Positions 54,178 to 63,100 of a stretch of 64,000 nucleotides of DNA are shown here, piece by piece. The stretch is from positions 31,322 through 95,321 of the forward strand of contig JAAYEC010000035.1 in assembly GCA_012728915.1 (NCBI GenBank), given 5' to 3'. Both the position numbers and the translations under genes were made by a program. Positions within the stretch are counted from its first letter, which is position 1. The number at the start of each line of letters is the position of its first letter. The DNA comes from Deltaproteobacteria bacterium. Lineage in GTDB: Bacteria > Desulfobacterota > Syntrophia > Syntrophales > UBA2192. The notes under the pieces were generated by a model. It was not told the DNA's origin and ran no database searches. It saw only the letters and a list, made by a program, of their open reading frames with translations.

Positions 54178-57100
54178 CCCGGTTCTCCTTCGAGGCGAAT
54201 TGCCTGCACGGTCGTGAAACAGGAATCGATGGGGAGGTGCGCGTTGCGGTCGAGGAAATCCGTTCTCTGGCGATCCGCGGTGCTCCAGTCGTAATTCTCG
54301 ACGGGTTTGCGGATGCTGTGGTCGACGGGTGTGGCATCGAGAATGCCCATTTTCAGCCCCCGCTCTCCCAGGCGGAGCGACCAGACGTTCTCGTAGCCCC
54401 AGCCCATGGGCGAGGCCAGGTCGAAGGGAAAGACGACGTCATACGCCGACCGATGGAAACTCACGACGGGTCCGATCTCCACGAAGCGTGTCTCGCGGGC
54501 AAGCAAGCCGTTGGCCTGCTCCACGATGGGGTGGTCGATGTAGGAGTTGGATGTGCGAGCGGGCTGTGCGATGGCGAACCCGAGTTTTTCCTGAAGCCCG
54601 ATGAAGGCGTCGAGAAACCCGTCGGGCATAACGACGTCGTCATCCGTCAGGAGGACGTAGTCGTAACGGGAGAGATCCTCCGCGGCGAGCAGGTCGTTGA
54701 CGATCCGGAACTTCGGTGTCTTTTCCCGAATCGTTCGTACGGTTACGGACGTCAGGGCCAGGCCCGGAGGTGTGTCGCCAAGCGCGACCCAGCGTTGGGT
54801 CACCCTGCACGTCTTTGATCCGGACAGGACAGCGACAATGTCTTCCGCAGTGTTAAAACGGTCGGTGAGGTACACCCCGATCACGAGGACGGATTTTCCC
54901 TCACGCTCTGTCCCCTCTAAGCGGCCGTGCGGCACCGTTACTGGCCGGAGCTTGCCCAGCAAGCCCGAGTCCGCGGGGGGAGGGAGTTTGCCGGGCGCCC
55001 CTGGATACGGATGATCCACGAAGCCGACGGCTGAAAGAGGCTGATAGAAAAGGCGCATGCCGATTTGCCGGATCGAGAGAGAAAGATCCATAAGGGCCAT
55101 GCCGAAATCCGTCAATTGTTCGTCGAATCCGCCGCACCGGTCCCAGATCTCCTTTGGAACCAGGATCGTAAAGCGCGACCCGACCGGCGTTTCGCATAGA
55201 TAGTTGTATCGGGGATCGTCTATTTTTGCTCCCTCGCCGTTGCCTTTCACGCAGCCGCCGGAGAGAGTCGTGAACCCCGCCTCGAGCAGCGTATCGGGCG
55301 GAATGCCAATTTTGGGAGAAATGGCACCAGACAACAAGTTAGCCTCGGCAACTTTCAGCAGAGGCTCCAGCCATCCTCTTGAGAGAAGCAAGCGGGGATC
55401 CATGAAAACAAGAGAGCGACCCGACGTCTTCCGGACGGCTGCGTTGAGCGCCGCAACGGGATTGCCGTTCACGGGCACTGCCGTCAGCCGGATTTTCTTT
55501 TCCCCTGTCCCGACGAGGGATTCCTCCCCGCTCGCAGGGGCGAGTCCGGATGTCAGCACAATCTCGTAATCGGTCCCTTCCGTGTTCTGTAGGATTGTGC
55601 CGATGCAGCGGGACAGGATCTCCGGGTCGTCGCCGGCAGGGATGATGATCGAAACGGATGTCTGCCCTTCGCGGGAATCAGAGGTCTGTACAGGGGCGTC
55701 TTGCCTCTGGAGTTGCTCGAGAAGCGTCCGGGCCGTCTCGTTGACCGGGTCGGACGCGATGGCCCTTTCGAAGAACGTGCGCGCATCGTCCAGCCGCGCG
55801 ACGGCGATGCTGACATGCCCTAGCGCCAGAAGGGTTTCTACATCGCCGGGATGGTCTGCGAGGATGCGGTGATAGATCCTGAGCGCGTCGTCCGTCCGTC
55901 CCTGCTCGACATGGTAAAAGTCGGCCAGGTTCTTGAGATAGGTTGCGTTTCCGGGTTCGATCTCCACGGCCTTCTCGTAATGCGTCAGGGCCTTGTCCTT
56001 TTCACCCTGACGGTAATAGAGGCAGCCAAGATCGTTGTGGGCCAGGGCGTCGTCCGGACGGGCCTGCAGGTATGTTTTGAGCATTTCAGGCGCTTCAGCG
56101 AATTTCGAGTCGTCGATGAAACGGCGTGCTTCGGCGCGAAGTACGTCCGGGTCCCCTGAAACGGGCTTTTTCAAGGACGCGCCAAGTACCTGGTACAGCT
56201 CCGGCGGTTTGCCCCTTCCCGTCGTTTCGTGCATGAACGAAGGATTTTCCACAACAAGGGGTTCTCGGAGAGCGGCATCATCCCCTTTCACCAGGATTGA
56301 GAAACAATCGTTCAACACATCGCCACCCCAGGCGACGATCTCCTGCGACAGGCACCGGAGATCAGCCTCCCTGCAATAGGCCCGGAACAGTCCGGCGGAC
56401 ATGCTCTCGCCGCGCCAGTGACGGTTTTCTACCGTCAGCCGGCCCGTTGCGGCATCCCGGAACGCACCGATGTTGGAGTGATGGAGGAAGCAGACTCCAC
56501 CGGGCTTCAGCTTGGACGCGAGCTGTCCGAGGTAGGCCTGCATGACGTCGTGCTCCACGTGAACGAGGGAGTCCCAGCTGAATGCGAAATCTACGGAGCC
56601 GTCCTCGACCATGTCCAGGGATTTCCCGTCATTGACGCAGTAGCGGATGTGTTCATGGGCCTTGAACCGCTGCCTGCAGGCCTCGATGCACTTCTCCGTC
56701 AGGTCGACAAGCGTCAATTGCCGGCACTGCGTGACGAGAAATTGCGTGCATCGGCCGTAACCGGGGGCTATTTCCAGGATATGACCTGACGGGAGAAACG
56801 GGCGAATACGAGGGAAGATCGTTCGATGCCAGAGATTCTCCGTTCCCCCCCATGCGGCGGACCACTCATCGCCGCCTTCGGGCCATTCGTAGTTAGACCA
56901 TTGAGCCTTGTTTCGACGTATCGAGTTCGTGGTATCCTGATCTGAGGAGGTTACAGGCGTGCTCAACCCCTGCATTTGATCGACGGCTTTGCGTGCCAAG
57001 TCGTTCGAAGGGTCTACGATCAGTGCTTTTTGGAAATAGTCTAGTGCCCGGTCGAATCGACTTTGTTCCACAGCCACGTTGCCAAGGATGAAAAGGGTTT

Positions 57101-60100
57101 CTGAATCTCGAGGGTTTAGAGCAATGTATTTCTCGTAGAGAGAAACGGCCTCGCCGGTTCTTTTCAATTCTGCATAGTTGAAATCTGCAAGATTCTTCAG
57201 AAATGTCGTGTTGTCGGGAGCGAGGGAGACCGCCTTCTCAAAGTATGCAAACGCCAGGTCCTTTTCTTGTCGGCTGTAATGTAGAACTCCGATGTCATTG
57301 TAAATCTGGGCGTGGTTGGGATGGTCCTTGAGCAGTACAGTCAGATTCTGGATGGCATCTTCCGACCGCCCGTCTGCAGCACAGGCAAGAGCCTCAACAT
57401 ACCGGGCATGCTGAAGCAGATCCGCGCCCCCAGTGTCTGCGGGAGCCGGGACGGCCTGCCGGGTTGACCCGATGCAGGCTCTCCGGTCGGGCGGAGTTCC
57501 GGCCGATTGGAGGATCTGGGCCTTCTCGTCGAACTCGGGCGGGATCGGGCAGCGGATATGGGACCGGATGTCCTGAACGCTGTGGGCTACGGTGGAGTTG
57601 CTGCAGTGTTTGCACGGTTCCGGCGGGTCATCGCTGTTCACCCGGCGCCGCAGGTCCTGATACGCCTCGTTATTCCAGATATCGTAAAAATCGTTCTCGT
57701 TGAGATTGCCGAGGGACAGACCGTAGGTACAACATGGAAAGACCTCACCTCCTGTCTCGATGACTGCCATCTGCCAGGGCTCGAAGCACTTCTTCTGCCG
57801 ACCGGGCCGGGGCTGGGCCGGGATGTCCCGAAACAGACCGGGCATGTCGATTCCGATTCCCATCTCCTTTGCGCGCGTTCTGGCTGCCGATAGCATTCGG
57901 TCGGAGAGCTCCTGGTGAAAGAACAGGGATTCGGGGATCAGTTCGGGGGAAAAGACGGTCATGTAAAGGACGGTAACCCATGAAAGACTCAGGCGGCCAG
58001 CCAGTTCGATGATAGCGGGGAGCTCCTCGACGTTCCGCCTCATGGCGACCGTTGAGAACCCGAGAACCGGCGTCTTGGAGCGGAATTCCTTCTTGTAGTG
58101 GTTGATTCTTTCGATTCCTTCGATGGTCTTCCGGAATGACCCGCCGCGACGGATGAATTCGTACGTTTCGGACGTGGCGCCGTCCATGGAGATGCAAAGA
58201 GAATCCAGGCCGGAGAGCACGATGCGCTTTGCCATCTCGTCGGTGATGAGGGTGCCGTTCGATACGGTTTCCGTTTCAAGATCGAAGCGTTTCACCACAT
58301 CGAGCATTTTGAAGTAGTCTCGATTCAGAAAAGGTTCGCCTGCTCCGATCAATTTAACCCGCTGGAGGGTGGGGAAGATCTCGATGGCCTTCTCGAACGT
58401 GGCCCAGGGCATGTATTCCCTTTTGGTCTTGTGGATGGTCCGGTAGCACATCAGGCATCGCAGGTTGCATTTCGAGCCGACGGAAACGATGACCGTGAGC
58501 GGTCCTGTCTTCATGATGGGGGCTTGCTTGCGACACTCGAGAGAGTTTCCCTGCTTGTTCAACTCTTTCAGAGATGACAGCTTGACCTTGAAATCCGGCT
58601 CCGGGGACGAGTGCTCCGGATTCAGCGACCCGGACACGGTGATCTTGTCCGATCTCGGAAGGGCTGCCTCCGTTGGCTCCTCTTTTGCGTACTCGAGCAA
58701 ATCCCCCCAGTAAACGGAGATCCGCCGCTTCAGGTTCTTCTGACCGGTTATCGTTCGGGAGAGCCCACGCAAGATATCCGTATCGTTCATTTCGAAGATG
58801 TTCTGGTCGCCGTGGTTCCCCCGAATTCTCTGGAAGGAGGCGTGGAAACCGTAGGACTCGGCGAAGTCGATGAATGCCGGGATCGCGCTCGCGTTTTCCC
58901 TCATCACGGTCATGTTCAAGGCCACGGATTGAAAGCGGTGGCGGTTTTCTCGAACCAGGGAGAGGCTTGCGAGCAGGTCCGTCCACGAACCGCCGCGGCG
59001 TATTTTTTCATAGGTGACGCGGTCCGCGGCATCCACGGAAATGAGCAGGTTTCCGAAGCGGCATTCGGCGATGTCGTTCCAGTACCTGGGTATCAGCAGG
59101 CCGTTGGTGATGAGGTCGATGACAGGGCCTTTGCCGGCGAGATCCAGCATGATCCTGCGCGTGTCGGGCCGTGCGAAGGGGTCGCCCATGCCGGACAGGA
59201 CGATTCGCCTGGCGTTAGGCAAATAGGGTACGAGTTCTTCTGCCGTTTTTCGGATCAAGGCGGGATCGGAGGCATCGGTATGCCTTGAGCACATGATGCA
59301 CGAAAGGTTGCAGACCGTCGAGTTCGAAAGGTTGAACACCGTTGGCGGCGATGTGATAAAGTCGCAGCCGGCCCGGATCTCGGCGGCGAGTTCCGGCGTC
59401 AGGGTGTCCATCCGGTCGAGATCCTTCCAGGGGATGAGCTTGCCAGTGTGCCGATACTTGGCGATGTGAGGACAGATCTCGTTGCAGACATCTTGAAATT
59501 GCCCTGAGAGGATTTTTCTTCGCAGCAGCCTTGCCTGATCACTATTCCATATGTCAGCAATCGTCGCCTTCCCGATGTGCCCGATGCTCAGCTTCGTCCA
59601 TGCGGGACAGCAGGTATAGACATGGCCGCTTGTGGTGAACTCCATCATGTAGAACGGCTGCAGGCAGACAACCCCCTCGGGTAATACAGCAGGAGTCCGG
59701 TGTGTCTCCTGAGGTTCCCGAACGGCGGCCCGCGCCACGTGGGTCTGTGTCGCATCCCTCCCTGCATCGGAAGCTGCGCGCATCGGCTTATTCAGCTTCC
59801 CTAGGATCTCCCGTGCGGCTGCATTGGCAGGCTCCACACGGAGGATTCTCTCGAAAAACGGGTGGGCATCCTCGAGGCGTCCCAGCCGGATGCAGATGGA
59901 TCCGACGGCGGACAAGGCTTCCACATCGTCCGGGTCGAGGGTCAGCACCGAGTTGTAGAGCCTCAGGGCGTCCTCCGTGCGTTCCGACACAGTCCAATAA
60001 AGATCGGCGAGGTTTTTCAGCGCCGTTCGATTCGTCGGGTCGATCGCGACGGCCTTCTCGTAATGCACGAGGGCTTTCTCTCGGTTTCCTTTGCCGAAAT

Positions 60101-63100
60101 ACAAGATACCCAGGTCGTTGTGAGCCTCGGCGTGGTCGGGGCAGGTCTGCAGCAGCTCTTCCAGGCTAACGATGGCCTGGTCCGTCCGCCCGCGTTGGAC
60201 GAGGGACCGTGCCTTTCGGTAGAGGGTAGCGGAGTCCGTCTCCCCGGCCGCGGCTGCATCGGTATCGAGGGCATCGAACATCCTGCCGGCAAGTTCGTTC
60301 GAGGAATCCAATTCCAGGGCCCTGAGATAAAGCTCCCGGGCTTCTCGAAAATGGCCGGATTCCACGCGCAGATTGCCCAGGATCAGCAGCGTTTCGATGT
60401 CCTGCGGATTGAGCTGCAGAGCCTGTTCGTATTGGAGAACGGCCTTTTCAGGTTGCTTCATCGCCACGTAGAGGTGATCGGCCAGATTCTTGCGGAACGT
60501 GGCGTTCTCCGGATCCAGGGACACGGCTTTTTCATAGGCGGCCAGGGCTTTGGAGACTTCTCCCGACTCGCCGTAGAGGACTCCGAGGTCGTTGTACGCG
60601 GGGGGGTAGCCCGGATAGGACTCCACCAGTTTTTCCAGCGCGAAACCGGCTTCCGCCCTCTTTCCGGCCGCGACGAGCAGCTTGAGGATTCCCTCGTGGG
60701 CTTCGACGGTTTGCCGTCTCACGTCGCCCGTCCCTGTCTCGGGGACACAAGAACGGACTGCAGTCGAGGCTGCCTGAGCCTTCAATGGTGCGGAGAAGGA
60801 CCCGGCGTCGGCGCACCCCGGTTGGTGGGGGACGTTCTCTTCGAATGCGTTGAAGAGAAGGGACGCGACCACGTCGGCATCCGTGTCCAGGGCGGACATC
60901 CGTTCGCGATAGCCGAGGCGGGCTGCATAGGCCAGGCAATAGTTGTATATCCTTGCCATCGCGGAACGGGAAAAACGTCCTTTCCGGATGCCCGACAGAG
61001 AAGAAACGAGCGCGTCAAGAATGGACATCGAATAGATTTGAGTTTGCCCTTTTTTGAACTCCTCGATCGGGATGCCCAGCCTTCCTGCGTCGTGGGCATA
61101 CCAGCCGACCATTCTTTGTCTCTCCGCGAAGCTTTTCAAGGTAAGTTGATGATCATGATAAACCGTGCACCCCTTTTTGTAATGCAGCTTCATCCCGGCC
61201 TTTTGCAGGCGATACCCGAGTTCGATGTCCTCCCACATGGCATGCTTGAAGACCTTCTCATTGAAGATGCCATGGGTCAGCAGGAATGCTCTCTTGACGG
61301 AAAGATTGCTGCTCCAGAAGAACCAGAACACATCCCCCTCGATTCCGTCGGGCATCGGCCCGTGGAGAATCCCGTAATTGAACTGCTGTCCCCCTTCTAT
61401 CGATGTGACATGCTCCATCAGCGGATTGATCTCGATATCCTTGGACCAATCGATGAATCCCAGGCAGGCGTCGGCCAACCGCGGGTTTTCATCGTGGAAA
61501 TACAGATGGTTGCTGATGAAGTTCTCGGACGGGATCATGTCGTCCCCGACGAAAATTATGATTTTCCCCGATGCGGCCAGGATGCCCTTATTCCGGGCCG
61601 CTGCAGGTCCGGCGTGATCTTGTCTCATGACGGTGAAATGCAGCGGTGTCTGTTTGCTATATTTCTCGAGGTATTCGAGAGTACCATCAGTGGAACCGTC
61701 GTCGACGACGATAAGTTCGTACTCATCTTTTGATAGTGTCTGGTCCTCGATCGCCTGAAGGCTCTTCTTGAGAATTTCCAGCCGGTTGTAGGTGGGCATG
61801 ACGAGCGTGGCTCTGTACCGGGTGTCTTGGATTTCCAGCCCGTACCGTTCGAGCAAGGATATGCCTGCAGTCGGATGCGGACTTTGCCCAAGGCCGAGAA
61901 GTTGCAGCAGCGTTGGAAACAGATCCACCATCTCGACGACGCAATCTACACGGAACCGGATTCCGCAGCCGCCGACGATGATGGCAGCCCAATTGGACTC
62001 GACTTCCGGCAAGAAGCCGTGAAGACCCTTACAGGGGTTTGTGGCCTGAAAAAAGTTCGGAAATATTCCTACGCCTTCATGCATGACGAAGATCAAATCC
62101 CCGAATCGGTTGTGATCGAAGTCGAAATGAAGAGATTTCAAGTCGTCGCGGGATAGAATCTTTCCTTCGGGAACCCCAAGAAGGATCTCCGTGATCACGT
62201 CACGGGCCCGATCGTTGAAGAACCAGAACCGCGCCTGAGTCGAATCGAGGAAATACAGGTAGTCCTTCTCCAGACTCAACCCGGAGCGGTCGAGCCGGGA
62301 TTGAAGATCGATCTGTTGCGTGATGGCGACTTGCCCATGGTCGCCGAAGACGATGAAGCGCAAACGGTCGAAAGTCCGGTTCAGACGGACGAAGACCTCT
62401 CGAACGGCGTTGTCGATCTCTTTGAGAACGATTCTCTGCCTCTCTGTGTGGGGCCCGAATTCGTGGCCCACCCAATCGAGCTCTGAAAAATGCAGGTAGA
62501 TGAAATCGACATCTTCAGTCAATCGAGACATTAGAAGGTCTTTGACATCTCTGGTAGTGCCCGGGCCGTCAGGGTACCCGATCCAGAGAAAGCGCTTGTT
62601 CCTTTCACGGAGCAGGTCAAAGACGGTCTTGCGGCCGGGAATGGATGAAGGGTCTGCGGTATTGTACTTTTCGGAAAAATCGAAGTACTTGAGCAGCCGG
62701 AGCGGGATTTCGGCTGAACCTCCCACGTGCTTTACCAGTGTGTACCCCTTTTGGGTTGCGAGATCCCTGAGTAGGCGGTTAATCACGTCTCGCTGACCGC
62801 TGGAAAGATCAATTTCCGCAAACGGGGACGATGCGGGACTGTAACAATACATGTTGGCAACGTCACATTCGTCCGGATGCAGACCGGCGAAGAAGGCCGG
62901 ACGCAGCTCGAAGGCAAAGGTCTCACGTACACGGCCCTCGATGTTCTGTTCTCCGAGCGCGTGCAGAAACGGAGCATTATTCGGGTTGATGTAATCGTGC
63001 CTGAGGCCATCGATCAAAATCATCAGGACGACCTCTTTTCCTTGTCGCTTCATCTCGTTCTCCCCGTGGGACATCCTGTGCCAGAGGTCAATCGTTTCAG

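Noticed and set aside
59862..61733. 623-codon + frame inside the giant gene
   Set aside because: It is opposite the TPR and GT2 modules, whose motifs are intact. It has no ribosome site or domain of its own.
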